Shown: positions 1-8,152 of the stretch, piece after piece
How positions within the stretch are numbered: the stretch's first letter is position 1
Layout: every line of letters starts with the position of its first letter
From: Pseudomonadota bacterium
Lineage (GTDB): Bacteria; Pseudomonadota; Gammaproteobacteria; Burkholderiales; Burkholderiaceae_C
DNA: 64,000 bases
Direction: 5' to 3'
Assembly: GCA_029779845.1 (NCBI GenBank)
Contig: JAKOZT010000044.1
Coordinates: 41,862-105,861, forward strand
Program-made: the position numbers and the translations under genes
Notes under the pieces: model-generated
What the model saw: the letters and a program-made list of their open reading frames with translations, nothing else
Database searches by the model: none
What the model was told of the DNA's origin: nothing

Positions 1-163
1 GCTGTGAGTGGGGACTTCCTTCGTCGGCAAACGAGAAGTTACAAGCGCAGACCACCAGACAGACGAGGGCGGCCGGAGACAGGGCGGTGCGGGGCATGGG
101 CGCGGCGGGCTGGCGCGCCATTGTCGGCAGCGCCCGCGCGGGCGGCCATCGGGACAAAACATG

Positions 164-197
164 AAAACGGGGCGTGGTGCCTGCGCACGACGCCCCG
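164..197 (-). terminator. Rho-independent terminator of the leftward transcript
   Basis: Bases 168-197 form a hairpin with 8-bp outer arms (CGGGGCGT/ACGCCCCG), one G-G mismatch and a further 4-bp GTGC/GCAC stem closing a CTGC loop. Read on the minus strand it is followed at once by TTTT (167-164) and a T-rich stretch. It sits about 30 bp after the stop of the small leftward gene at 225 and supports that gene being transcribed. Confidence 0.75.
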
Positions 198-224
198 ATC
201 GGATTGGGAGGAAAGCGGGCCGGC

Positions 225-395
225 TCAGCGCTTGCGGTCGGCGATCAGTTCCTGGGCCAGCGAGCGCCGTACCGATGCGGCGCCGCTGTAGAAGGCGCTT
301 TCCTGCTTGGCGTCGCGGCGCTCGCCGATCGGCAAGGGGTTGCGCAGCGGCTGCTGCTTGGGCGCGCTGGGAGGGTGGGACGAGGTGGTTGGCAT
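225..395 (-). CDS. Small hypothetical protein, 56 aa
   Basis: A short basic reading frame that ends just before a strong leftward terminator. The C-terminal half is polar and charged (GERRDAKQESAFYSGAASVRR) and looks like a folded or disordered small protein rather than a shadow frame; no domain is recognised. The ATG at 395 is chosen because upstream sequence is Ser/Arg-rich and unlike protein, but an ATG at 485 in the same frame (86 aa) cannot be excluded, and neither has a convincing Shine-Dalgarno sequence. Function unknown. Confidence 0.45.
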   Translation of the reverse strand: MPTTSSHPPSAPKQQPLRNPLPIGERRDAKQESAFYSGAASVRRSLAQELIADRKR

Positions 396-564
396 GGGCA
401 GAGAGAGCGACCGTCGCCTTGTTCGGGAACACGGGCTTTGTGATTTGTCCACCCGAAACGCCCGCTTCGGCTGGCTGGTTGACATGTTGACCGCCCGCGC
501 CGGCGCTGTCGGCGTGTGCGCTCGCAACAAGTGCAACCGGGGCCGGCGCCTGTCTGCGCGCCGC

Positions 565-732
565 CTACGGCATGCGCCGCAGCAGCAGCGAGGCCCCGAC
601 GGCGATCAGGATCAGCGGCCAGCCGCGCGCGAACAGCGGGCCCAGCGGCGGCAGCAGGCCGAGGTTGGAGAGCAGGAACAGCGTGCCGAGCGTGATCAGG
701 ATCAGCGGGGCGACGAGGGTGCGGGTCTTCAT
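565..732 (-). CDS. Small two-helix membrane protein, LiaI/LiaF-like transmembrane domain
   Basis: This 55-residue protein is almost wholly two hydrophobic segments (about residues 5-25 and 30-48) joined by a Gly/Pro turn, ending in Arg-Arg-Met-Pro. The pattern (LILITLGTLFLLSNLG, then WPLILIAVGASLLLRR) resembles the LiaI/LiaF-like transmembrane module found in many small envelope proteins. The ATG at 732 has AGGAG eight bases upstream, which decides the start over an ATG at 783. It stands alone, divergent from the lipoprotein gene at 894. Precise role unknown. Confidence 0.7.
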   Translation of the reverse strand: MKTRTLVAPLILITLGTLFLLSNLGLLPPLGPLFARGWPLILIAVGASLLLRRMP

Positions 733-893
733 GGCGGGGCTCCTGGATGCGGATGGGATGCACGCAGTGTCCGGCCCGCGCACGCCGGCGCGGCATGCCG
801 TGCGACGAAACGCCGCCGCGCGGCGCGAGCCGCTCGCGGCGAAGCGCGAATGGCCTGCAAGAATGCGCCACCCATCAGCCGAGGAGACCCACG

Positions 894-1703
894 ATGACGA
901 TCCGATCCGCCCTGCGCGCGCTGTCCCTGCTCGCCGCCGCGCTGCTGCTCGCCGCCTGCGCTTCCAAGCCGATGCCGCCGGCCCGTTCGGTCGAACCGGT
1001 GAAGACGGCGCTGTGGGTGGGCAACAGCTTCTTCTACTACAACAACAGCATGCACGGCCACGTCGGCGCGCTGATCGCGGCGGCCGACCCGGGCACCAAG
1101 GGCTACCGCGCCACCTCGGTGACGATCAGCGGCTCGGGCATCAACTGGCACGACCTCGAATCGCACTTCAAGCCCGGCGGCGTGGCCTCGTATTCGTTCG
1201 ACGCGAACAACAACGTCGTCTTCAACACCTTCGACAAGCCGTTCGACGCGGTGATCATGATGGATTGCAGCCAGTGCCCGATCCATCCGCAGCTGTCGAA
1301 GTACTTCACCGAATACGCCGCGAAGAACAGCGCGATCGCGCGCAGCCACGGCGCCGAGCCGGTGTTCTTCATGTCCTGGGCCTACGCCGACAAGCCCGAG
1401 ATGACCGAGCAGCTCGCTGCCGCCTACCTGAAGGCCGGCGCGGAGCAGCACGCCAAGGTGGTGCCCGCGGGCCTGGCCTTCGCGCGCTCGATCGCGAAGC
1501 GGCCCGACGTGAACCTCTACGTGGCCGACAAGCGCCACCCGAGCCTGGCCGGCACCTACCTCGCCGCCTGCACGGTGCTGGCGACGGTGTACGGCTTCTC
1601 GCCGGTGGGCAACAAGTACACCGCCGGGCTGCCGGCCGACGTGGCCGAGCATCTGCAGGCGGTCGCGTGGGAGACGGTGCAGGGCTTCAAGCAGCCCTTG
1701 TGA
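894..1703 (+). CDS. SGNH/GDSL-like lipoprotein hydrolase, 269 aa
   Basis: The N-terminus is a lipoprotein signal peptide with lipobox LLAAC near residue 20, so the protein should be anchored in the periplasm. The mature part opens with WVGNSFFYYNN, which resembles block I of SGNH hydrolases (the GNS serine), and near the C-terminus has KRHPSLAGTYLAA, resembling block V with the catalytic Asp/His. The start at 894 is preceded by GAGGAG; the open frame continues upstream to 747 but without a signal sequence. Substrate unknown; a periplasmic esterase or carbohydrate esterase is plausible by family. Confidence 0.7.
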   Translation: MTIRSALRALSLLAAALLLAACASKPMPPARSVEPVKTALWVGNSFFYYNNSMHGHVGALIAAADPGTKGYRATSVTISGSGINWHDLESHFKPGGVASYSFDANNNVVFNTFDKPFDAVIMMDCSQCPIHPQLSKYFTEYAAKNSAIARSHGAEPVFFMSWAYADKPEMTEQLAAAYLKAGAEQHAKVVPAGLAFARSIAKRPDVNLYVADKRHPSLAGTYLAACTVLATVYGFSPVGNKYTAGLPADVAEHLQAVAWETVQGFKQPL

Positions 1704-1724
1704 TCGCGTGAAGCGCGCTGCGGC

Positions 1725-3212
1725 TCAGGTGCCGCAGAAGGTCTGGTAGCCGGCCGTGACGTCGGCCGGCGCCGGCTCGGCGTAGCGCGCGGCTTCCGGC
1801 CGCTCGTCGAAGGGCCGTCGCAGCGCGGCGAGCAGTTGCTCGAAGGGCGCGAGATCGCCTTCGGTGGCGGCGGCCAGCGCCTCTTCGACGCGCTGGTTGC
1901 GCGGGATGATCCACGGGTTGGCGCGCCGCAGGCTGGCGGCGCGGGCTTCGGGCGCGAACGCATCGCGCGCGCAGCGTTCTCGCCAGCGCGAGAGCCACGC
2001 ATCGGCAGCAGCGGGCTCGGCGAGCAATGCGCGCAGCGGCTGCTCGTCGCCCTCGGCCGCATTCGCCAGGGACCGCCAGGCGAGCGTGAAATCGGCGCGC
2101 TGCGCGTGCAGCAGCGCCAGCCAGTCGGCGGCCAGCGCGGCGTCTTCGTCGCCGTGTCCTTCGGCCAGACCGAGCTTGGCGCGCTGCCCGCGCAGCAGCT
2201 CGGCGGCGTACCAGGCCGGGAAGGCGTCGATCACCTCCATCGCCTGCGCCACCGCGCGCTGCACCGCCGGCTCGTCGTCGGCCTTCGCCACCAGCGGCAG
2301 CAGGGCTTCGGCGAAGCGCGCCAGGTTCCAGCGCGCGATCGCCGGCTGGTTGCCGTAGGCATAGCGCCCGCCGTGGTCGATGCTGCTGAACACCGCGGCC
2401 GGGTCGTAGGCTTCGAGGAAGGCGCAGGGGCCGTAGTCGATGGTCTCGCCCGAGATCGCCATGTTGTCGGTGTTCATCACGCCGTGGATGAAGCCGGCGT
2501 TCATCCACATCGCGATCAGCGCCGCCTGGCGTCGCGCCACCGCGCGCAGCAGCGCGAGCGGCGCATCGGGCGCGCCGATCAGCTCCGGGTCGTGGCGCGC
2601 GATCGTGTAGTCGAGCAGGCGCCGCAGCGCCTCGAGGTCGCCGCGCGCCGCGAAGAACTGGAAGCTGCCGACGCGCAGGTGGCTGGCCGCCACGCGCGTC
2701 AGCACCGCGCCGGGCAGCGGCCGCTCGCGATGGACCGGCTCGCCGGTGGCCGCCACCGCGAGCGCGCGCGTGGTCGGGATGCGCAGAGCGTGCATCGCCT
2801 CGCCGATCAGCACCTCGCGCAGCATCGGGCCGACGGCGGCCTTGCCGTCGCCGCCGCGCGAGAAGGGCGTGCGCCCCGAGCCCTTGAAGGCGATGTCGCG
2901 GCGCTTGCCGCTGCGATCGATCAGCTCGCCCAGCAGCAGCGCGCGCCCGTCGCCGAGCTGCGGCGAGAAGCCGCCGAACTGGTGCCCCGCATAGGCCTGC
3001 GCGATCGGCTGCGCGTCGCTCGGCAGCGCATTGCCGGAGAACAGCGCGGCGGCGTCGCCTGCACGCAGCGCGGCCGCGTCGAGGCCGAGTTCATCGGCCA
3101 GCGCGTCGTTGAAGAACAGCAGGCGCGGCGCCGCGGCGGGCGTCGGCTGCCAGGCGACGGAGGCGCCCGGCAGCTCGCGGGCGTAGGAGTGGTCGAAGCC
3201 GAAGGCGGGCAT
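1725..3212 (-). CDS. selO: Protein adenylyltransferase SelO (YdiU/UPF0061)
   Basis: SelO is a pseudokinase-fold enzyme that transfers AMP from ATP to protein Ser/Thr/Tyr residues and is linked to redox homeostasis. At 495 aa it is full length. Family hallmarks are seen in order: [19 protein letters not shown], the nucleotide region [66 protein letters not shown] and [10 protein letters not shown]. It ends in FCGT, with the penultimate Cys where some eukaryotic members carry selenocysteine. Monocistronic; converges with the SGNH lipoprotein gene. Confidence 0.95.
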   Translation of the reverse strand: MPAFGFDHSYARELPGASVAWQPTPAAAPRLLFFNDALADELGLDAAALRAGDAAALFSGNALPSDAQPIAQAYAGHQFGGFSPQLGDGRALLLGELIDRSGKRRDIAFKGSGRTPFSRGGDGKAAVGPMLREVLIGEAMHALRIPTTRALAVAATGEPVHRERPLPGAVLTRVAASHLRVGSFQFFAARGDLEALRRLLDYTIARHDPELIGAPDAPLALLRAVARRQAALIAMWMNAGFIHGVMNTDNMAISGETIDYGPCAFLEAYDPAAVFSSIDHGGRYAYGNQPAIARWNLARFAEALLPLVAKADDEPAVQRAVAQAMEVIDAFPAWYAAELLRGQRAKLGLAEGHGDEDAALAADWLALLHAQRADFTLAWRSLANAAEGDEQPLRALLAEPAAADAWLSRWRERCARDAFAPEARAASLRRANPWIIPRNQRVEEALAAATEGDLAPFEQLLAALRRPFDERPEAARYAEPAPADVTAGYQTFCGT

Positions 3213-3295
3213 GCGCGAGAGTGTGCCCGGCTTGCTCCGGCCTTGCTGCGCTCTGGGATGATCGCGGTCTGTTCGAGACCGAGATCGCCGCCGTC

Positions 3296-4324
3296 ATGGA
3301 CCTCTCCCGCTTCCCGCGCCGCCGCTACACGCCCTACGCCACGCCGATCGAGCCGCTGCCGCATCTCTCGGCGGCGCTCGCCGCCGGCTGCCCCGGCGGG
3401 CGCGGCCCCGAACTCTGGGCCAAGCGCGACGACCAGCTCGGGCTCTTTCCCGGCGGCAACAAGACGCGCAAGCTCGAGTTCCTCGTCGCCGACGCGCTCG
3501 CGCAGGGCGCCGACACGCTGATCACCTGCGGCGCGCCGCAGAGCAACCATTGCCGCATCACGCTCGCCGCGGCGCTGAAGGAGGGGCTGAAGTGCCGCTT
3601 CGTCATCGAAGAGCGCGTGCCGGACAGCTACGACGAACACGCCAGCGGCAACCACTTCATGTTCCGCCTGATGGGCGTGGAGGCGATCACCGTGGTGCCG
3701 GCCGGCACCGACATGGCCGCGGCGATGTCGAAAGTGGCCGACGAGCTGAAGGCGCAGGGCCGCCAAGGCTACATCATTCCCGGCGGCGGCTCCAACGCGC
3801 TCGGCGGCCTGGGCTACGTGGCCTGCGCGCAGGAGCTGCAGCAGCAGTGCTTCGAGCAGGGGCTGGGCTTCGACCGCATCGTCGTCGGTTCGGGCAGCTC
3901 GGGCACGCACGGCGGGCTGGTCGCAGGTTTTCTCGGCAACCACATCCGCATTCCGATCACCGGCATCGGCGTCAGCCGCGACCCCGGGCAGCAGGCGCCG
4001 CTGGTGCTGAAGGAAGCGCAGGCGGTGGTCGATCTGCTCGGCCTCGGCTTCACGGTGCCGGCCGAGGCGGTGCAGTGCATCGGCGGTTTCTGGCAGCCGA
4101 AGTACTCGGTGCCGAACGCCGGCATGGTGGAGGCGGTGCAGCTCGCCGCGCGCACCGAGGGCCTGCTGCTCGACCCGGTCTACACCGGCAAGGTGATGGC
4201 CGGGCTGATCGGCCTGGCGCGGCGCGGCGAGATAGCCGCGAACGAGCGCGTGCTGTTCATCCACACCGGCGGGCTGCCGGCGCTGCACGCCTACGAGCGC
4301 ATCGTGCTGGGAGAGGCCGCATGA
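3296..4324 (+). CDS. dcyD: D-cysteine desulfhydrase (PLP-dependent, ACC-deaminase family)
   Basis: The 342-aa protein matches the D-cysteine desulfhydrase/ACC deaminase fold: the PLP lysine region GGNKTRKLEF (about residues 59-68), substrate loop CGAPQSNHCR, and phosphate-binding loop GSGSSGTHGG. It should convert D-cysteine to pyruvate, ammonia and sulfide. The ATG at 3296 gives the usual N-terminus (LSRFPRRRYTPYATPIE). Its stop overlaps the ATG of the RidA gene (ATGA), so the two are translationally coupled; RidA proteins hydrolyse the enamine/imine made by such beta-eliminations. ACC or other D-amino-acid substrates are possible alternatives. Confidence 0.85.
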   Translation: MDLSRFPRRRYTPYATPIEPLPHLSAALAAGCPGGRGPELWAKRDDQLGLFPGGNKTRKLEFLVADALAQGADTLITCGAPQSNHCRITLAAALKEGLKCRFVIEERVPDSYDEHASGNHFMFRLMGVEAITVVPAGTDMAAAMSKVADELKAQGRQGYIIPGGGSNALGGLGYVACAQELQQQCFEQGLGFDRIVVGSGSSGTHGGLVAGFLGNHIRIPITGIGVSRDPGQQAPLVLKEAQAVVDLLGLGFTVPAEAVQCIGGFWQPKYSVPNAGMVEAVQLAARTEGLLLDPVYTGKVMAGLIGLARRGEIAANERVLFIHTGGLPALHAYERIVLGEAA

Positions 4325-4707
4325 GCGCACGCAGATTGATCAGCTCCGGCTCGCCCTACGAAGCGCAGATCGGCTACAGCCGCGCGGTGGCCGACGGCGA
4401 CTGGGTGTTCGTCTCCGGCACCACCGGCTTCGACTACGCGACGATGAGCATCCCCGACGGGGCCGCCGCGCAGGCCGAGCAGTGCTGGCGCAACATCGAG
4501 CGCGCGCTGGCCGAGGCCGGCGCCGCGCTCGCCGACATCGTGCGCGTGCGCTACATCGTGCCTTCGCGCGAAGACTTCGAAGCCGCGATGCCGGTGCTCG
4601 CGCGCGTGATGGGCGACGTGCGCCCGGCCGCGACGATGATCTGCGCCGGGCTGCTCGATCCGCGCATGCGCATCGAGATCGAGGTGACGGCGCGCAAGCG
4701 CGCTTGA
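4321..4707 (+). CDS. RidA family enamine/imine deaminase
   Basis: This 128-aa protein is a RidA/YjgF/Rid-family member: SRAVADGDWVFVSGTTGFDYATM near the N-terminus and a C-terminal region with the conserved arginine (MICAGLLDPRMRIEIEV). RidA enzymes hydrolyse reactive 2-aminoacrylate-type intermediates that leave PLP enzymes. The ATG overlaps the stop of the D-cysteine desulfhydrase gene by four bases, which suggests it detoxifies that enzyme's product. It is shorter in the middle than archetypal RidA and closer to the Rid4-7 style, an inference from motif spacing only. Confidence 0.85.
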   Translation: MSARRLISSGSPYEAQIGYSRAVADGDWVFVSGTTGFDYATMSIPDGAAAQAEQCWRNIERALAEAGAALADIVRVRYIVPSREDFEAAMPVLARVMGDVRPAATMICAGLLDPRMRIEIEVTARKRA

Positions 4708-4723
4708 AGAGGAGGCGACGGCG

Positions 4724-5890
4724 ATGGACGCGCTCGCGGGACTGAAAGTGCTCGAACTCGGCCAGCTGATCGCCGGGCCCTTCGCCGGCAAGACGCTGGC
4801 CGACTTCGGTGCCGACGTGATCAAGATCGAGCCGCTCGACGGCGGCGACCCGCTGCGCACGTGGCGGCTGCTGCGCGAGGGCACCTCGGTGTGGTGGGAG
4901 GTGCAGTCGCGCAACAAGCGATCGGTGGCGCTCGACCTGCGCAGCGCCGAAGGCCAGGCCGCGGTGCGCGCGCTCGCCGCCGAGGCCGACGTGCTGATCG
5001 AGAACTTCAAGCCTGGCACGCTGGAGGGCTGGGGCCTGGGCTGGGAGGCGCTGCACGCGGCCAACCCGAAGCTGATCATGCTGCGCGTCTCCGGCTATGG
5101 GCAGACCGGGCCCTACCGCGACAAGCCCGGCTTCGGCGTGCTCGGCGAGGCGATGGGCGGCCTGCGCCACCTCACCGGCGAGCCGGCTCGCGTGCCGGTG
5201 CGCTGCGGCGTCTCGATCGGCGACACGCTGGCCGCGCTGCACGGCGTGATCGGCGTGCTGATGGCGCTGCGCCATCGCGAGGTCAACGGTGGGCAGGGCC
5301 AGGTGGTCGACGTGGCGCTCTACGAGAGCGTGTTCAACGTGATGGAGAGCCTGCTGCCCGAGTACGACGCCTTCGGCGCGGTGCGCGGCGCGGCCGGCTC
5401 GGCGCTGCCGGGCATCGCGCCGAGCAACGCCTACCCCTGCGCCGGCGGCGCCTACGTGCTGATCGGCGGCAACGGCGACGGCATCTTCAAGCGCCTGATG
5501 CGCGCCATCGGCCGCGCCGACCTCGCCGACGACCCAGGCCTGGCGCGCAACGACGGCCGCGTCGCGCGCGTCGCCGAGATCGACGCGGCGATAGTCGCGT
5601 GGACTTCGCAGCGCGCCATCGAGGACGTGCTCGCCGCGCTAGCCGCCGCCGCGGTGCCGGCCGGGCGCATCTACACGGTGGCCGACATCGCGGCCGATGC
5701 GCAGTACCAGGCGCGCGGCATGATCGTGCAGACGCACGATGCCGACGGCCGGCCGCTCAAGGTGCCGGGCATCGTGCCCAAGCTGTCGGACACGCCGGGG
5801 CGGCTGCGCACGCCGGCGCCGAAGCTGGGGGAGCACGGCGAGGCGGTGCGAGGCGCACGCGGCTGGCCGGCGCGCGAGGGCGAGGGCTGA
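4724..5890 (+). CDS. CaiB/BaiF family CoA transferase (class III)
   Basis: The 388-aa protein begins LAGLKVLELGQLIAGPFAGKTLADFGADVIKIE, the classic class III CoA-transferase N-terminus, and continues with NKRSVALDLRS, ADVLIENFKPGTLE (containing the region of the catalytic Asp) and GYGQTGPYRDKPGF. These enzymes move CoA between carboxylic acids. It lies 16 bp after the RidA gene with a GAGGAGG-like Shine-Dalgarno sequence, so it belongs to the same operon as the D-cysteine desulfhydrase. The substrate cannot be read from sequence; a link to amino-acid or sulfur-acid degradation is inference. Confidence 0.9.
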   Translation: MDALAGLKVLELGQLIAGPFAGKTLADFGADVIKIEPLDGGDPLRTWRLLREGTSVWWEVQSRNKRSVALDLRSAEGQAAVRALAAEADVLIENFKPGTLEGWGLGWEALHAANPKLIMLRVSGYGQTGPYRDKPGFGVLGEAMGGLRHLTGEPARVPVRCGVSIGDTLAALHGVIGVLMALRHREVNGGQGQVVDVALYESVFNVMESLLPEYDAFGAVRGAAGSALPGIAPSNAYPCAGGAYVLIGGNGDGIFKRLMRAIGRADLADDPGLARNDGRVARVAEIDAAIVAWTSQRAIEDVLAALAAAAVPAGRIYTVADIAADAQYQARGMIVQTHDADGRPLKVPGIVPKLSDTPGRLRTPAPKLGEHGEAVRGARGWPAREGEG

Positions 5891-5902
5891 ACGCGCACGA
5901 AC

Positions 5903-6814
5903 CTACAGGTGGAAGTCGCCCGCGGCTTCCGGCTGGTACAGCACCTTCCCGATGCGGATGCAGCACGTCCGCTGCGGAATCCGCCAGTCGAAGGCGTCGC
6001 CCTCGCGGCAGCCCAGGATCGCGGTGCCGATGCCCGAGCAGACCGACAGCTTCCCGGCGCCGTCGTCCGCATGCTCGGGGTAGACCAGCGCCACTTCCAC
6101 TTCCTCGTCGTCCAGGTGCAGCAAGGCCCTGGAGTTCATCGTGACGACGTCCCGCGGCACCTGGCGCGCATCGACGACGATGGCGCGCTCGATCTCGTGC
6201 TCCAGTTCGAAAACGGCCGAGGCCTGTTCGAGTGCGACCAGCGTTCTGAGGCGGGCCTGGTCGATCTCGGTGATGTGGATGCTGCCGGCAGGGCCTGAAG
6301 GACTGTCGCGCAGCAGCCGCAGGTAGCGCGGCGCGGTCATGGCGAAGGACAGCAGCGCCGGCGTCTCGCGTTCGAGCAGGAAGCCGCAACGCTGGAAGAG
6401 CTTCAGCGAGCGCGCGTTGTCCGGCTGGATCCTGGCGACGAGCTTCTCGGCGCGCATCTCGAAGAACGCCAGCTTCATGGCTTCGCGGAGGAGGCCGGCG
6501 CCGAGCCGGCGGCCCCAGTCGCGGCGGTTGCCGATGACCAGGACCATCTCCCAGTCCGACCCCGCCTTGACGAGACGCACGAAGCCCACCGGCGCGTCGT
6601 GCCGGTCGCAGGCCATGAAGAACCGGCCGCCCTGGTTGAACAGAGGGGTCAGGACAGGCAGCTGGACCCGGCTGACGGCCTGCTCGATGAAGCGGGAGAC
6701 ATGCCGCGAATCGCTCAGGTGGCGGGTGATGCGCTCGTCTTCCAGCCAGTCCATCAGCGTCAACGCGTCGGCCCGGGTGATCTCGGGCCGCAGCGAAACG
6801 AAGGGCGGGTTCAT
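5903..6814 (-). CDS. GNAT acetyltransferase fused to a Rnk/GreA-C-like domain
   Basis: The 303-aa protein has two recognisable parts. Residues about 1-165 are a GNAT N-acetyltransferase: acetyl-CoA loop NRRDWGRRLGAGLLREAM (about 96-113) and IQPDNARSLKLFQRCGF (129-145). Residues about 178-303 resemble Rnk (regulator of nucleoside diphosphate kinase)/GreA-GreB C-terminal domains: VPRDVVTMNSRALLHL and AGKLSVCSGIGTAILGCREGDAFDW. The latter domains bind RNA polymerase near the secondary channel. I do not know this fusion as a described protein. It is the last gene of a leftward operon, two bases after the solenoid gene's stop. Confidence 0.8.
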   Translation of the reverse strand: MNPPFVSLRPEITRADALTLMDWLEDERITRHLSDSRHVSRFIEQAVSRVQLPVLTPLFNQGGRFFMACDRHDAPVGFVRLVKAGSDWEMVLVIGNRRDWGRRLGAGLLREAMKLAFFEMRAEKLVARIQPDNARSLKLFQRCGFLLERETPALLSFAMTAPRYLRLLRDSPSGPAGSIHITEIDQARLRTLVALEQASAVFELEHEIERAIVVDARQVPRDVVTMNSRALLHLDDEEVEVALVYPEHADDGAGKLSVCSGIGTAILGCREGDAFDWRIPQRTCCIRIGKVLYQPEAAGDFHL

Positions 6815-6816
6815 CT

Positions 6817-7701
6817 TCACGCCGGCAACGCTTCGCAGGGAGCGCCGTCCCAGAAGCCGCTGAGCAGGTTGTCGGGGCGCGTGCGCGACACCACACGGCC
6901 GCACGAAGGCCATGCATCGCGCCGGGCACTCAGTCCGGCGTAGAGGCTGAATCCGGCGCCGGTGCGGATGCTGCCGCCGCTGACGACGCATTCGCCGGCG
7001 CGGATGGCGCCCTCGCCCGTGATGTCCGATCCCGCAACGATGCCCCAGCCGGCGTCGATGTGCATGCCGCTGCGAATCGAGCCGCCGGCCTGGATCCCGT
7101 GCCCGGCGCGCAGGCCCTCCGTGCACGCCAGATCGCCGCCGACCTGCAGGCTCCTGGCGCAATGAACCATGCCCTCGACCTCGAGATCCTCGGCCACCAC
7201 GATCGACCCCTCGCCACGCAACGCCGCCCCGCAGGCCAGGGCCCCGCGGACGCGCAGATCGCCGCCGCACGTCAAGGCGCCGTGCACCTCGACGCTCCAG
7301 GACGAGACCAGATGGCCCCCGGTTCGCAGCGAGCCGAGTGTGCGCAGGCCCGCGCCGGCGTGCAGGTCGTCGCCGACCGAGACGGCATTGCCGGCGCGAA
7401 TGCTGCCGCCGGCCCGCAGCGAGCCGCCCGTGCGAAGCACCGAGTCGACGTCCACCTCGCCGCGCACCTGGACCGAGCCCGCATGGACGAAGGCGTCCGC
7501 AGAGATGGCATCGACCACGAGAACGGAGTCGATGGGGCCGAACCGGTCCAGCAGCCAGCAGGCGTCGTCGACGCGTCCGTCCGCAACGAGCGCGTCGATC
7601 ACGCTCTGGTACTCGGACGGGCTGTCGAAACGCCGTGCGAACCAGCGGTAGCCGCTGACACAGGAGCGCTTGGCCCGCAGTGCGGTTGAACTGATCTTCA
7701 T
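6817..7701 (-). CDS. Hexapeptide-repeat beta-solenoid protein, bactofilin-like
   Basis: After an N-terminal region of about 69 residues, residues 70-255 can be cut into 31 uninterrupted hexads, each with a hydrophobic residue (I, L, V or F) at position 2 and usually Ala/Val at 4 and Gly at 5 or 6 (for example SLRAGG-SIRAGN-AVSVGD). Such a strict six-residue register predicts a beta-solenoid of about ten 18-residue coils, as in bactofilins or left-handed beta-helices. There is no signal peptide, so a cytoplasmic scaffold is likely. A Cys-containing tail follows. The ATG at 7701 overlaps the upstream stop (ATGA). Confidence 0.7.
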   Translation of the reverse strand: MKISSTALRAKRSCVSGYRWFARRFDSPSEYQSVIDALVADGRVDDACWLLDRFGPIDSVLVVDAISADAFVHAGSVQVRGEVDVDSVLRTGGSLRAGGSIRAGNAVSVGDDLHAGAGLRTLGSLRTGGHLVSSWSVEVHGALTCGGDLRVRGALACGAALRGEGSIVVAEDLEVEGMVHCARSLQVGGDLACTEGLRAGHGIQAGGSIRSGMHIDAGWGIVAGSDITGEGAIRAGECVVSGGSIRTGAGFSLYAGLSARRDAWPSCGRVVSRTRPDNLLSGFWDGAPCEALPA

Positions 7702-7943
7702 CGGGCACCGCCCCGCGGCTCGGCGGCCGCCGGCGCACCCGCCCGCAGCCACCAGTCCATGCAGGCCTGGAGGTTGAGCATGTGCTCACGCTCGATGCAT
7801 CCGTAGAGGAACCAGGCGAGCTGCCAGCATCTCTGCGGATGCCAGGCTGTCGGGCCGAGCGTGCGCTCGACAAAGAAGATTTCCACGAGGCGATCCTTCA
7901 GTGGCAGGGTGCGCGTTTGCCGAAGGCGGATGCACACCGACAC
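7698..7943 (-). CDS. Small hypothetical protein, first gene of solenoid operon
   Basis: This frame (81 aa from a GTG at 7943) contains a hydrophobic/aromatic helix-like stretch (CWQLAWFLYGCIEREHMLNLQACMDWW) and ends in a four-base ATGA overlap with the solenoid gene, which argues that it is translated. No Shine-Dalgarno sequence precedes the GTG, so the real start may be elsewhere. No family is recognised. Its role is presumably tied to the solenoid and GNAT-Rnk proteins encoded next to it. Confidence 0.5.
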   Translation of the reverse strand: MSVCIRLRQTRTLPLKDRLVEIFFVERTLGPTAWHPQRCWQLAWFLYGCIEREHMLNLQACMDWWLRAGAPAAAEPRGGAR

Positions 7944-8152
7944 GCGGGTTGGGAGCCCGGCGATCTGAAGTTTGCGAGAGTGACGTGGAGGTGATCGCCG
8001 GGCCTAGGAATGTGCGGCCGGCTGAGGAAGGGTGAATGCCATGGCGGCAGTCTAGGGCTGGCGTCCGGCTTGGGCAATTCAGCCGGGGGCAAGTCGCACT
8101 GGGGCGTAGGCGTATTGCGTCGCCAAGGTCCGCCTCGCTTCCCGACGCTGTC

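Noticed and set aside
1836..3521. Long plus-strand frame opposite selO
   Set aside because: Arg/Gly/Ala/Glu-rich shadow of selO; selO itself has all family motifs.
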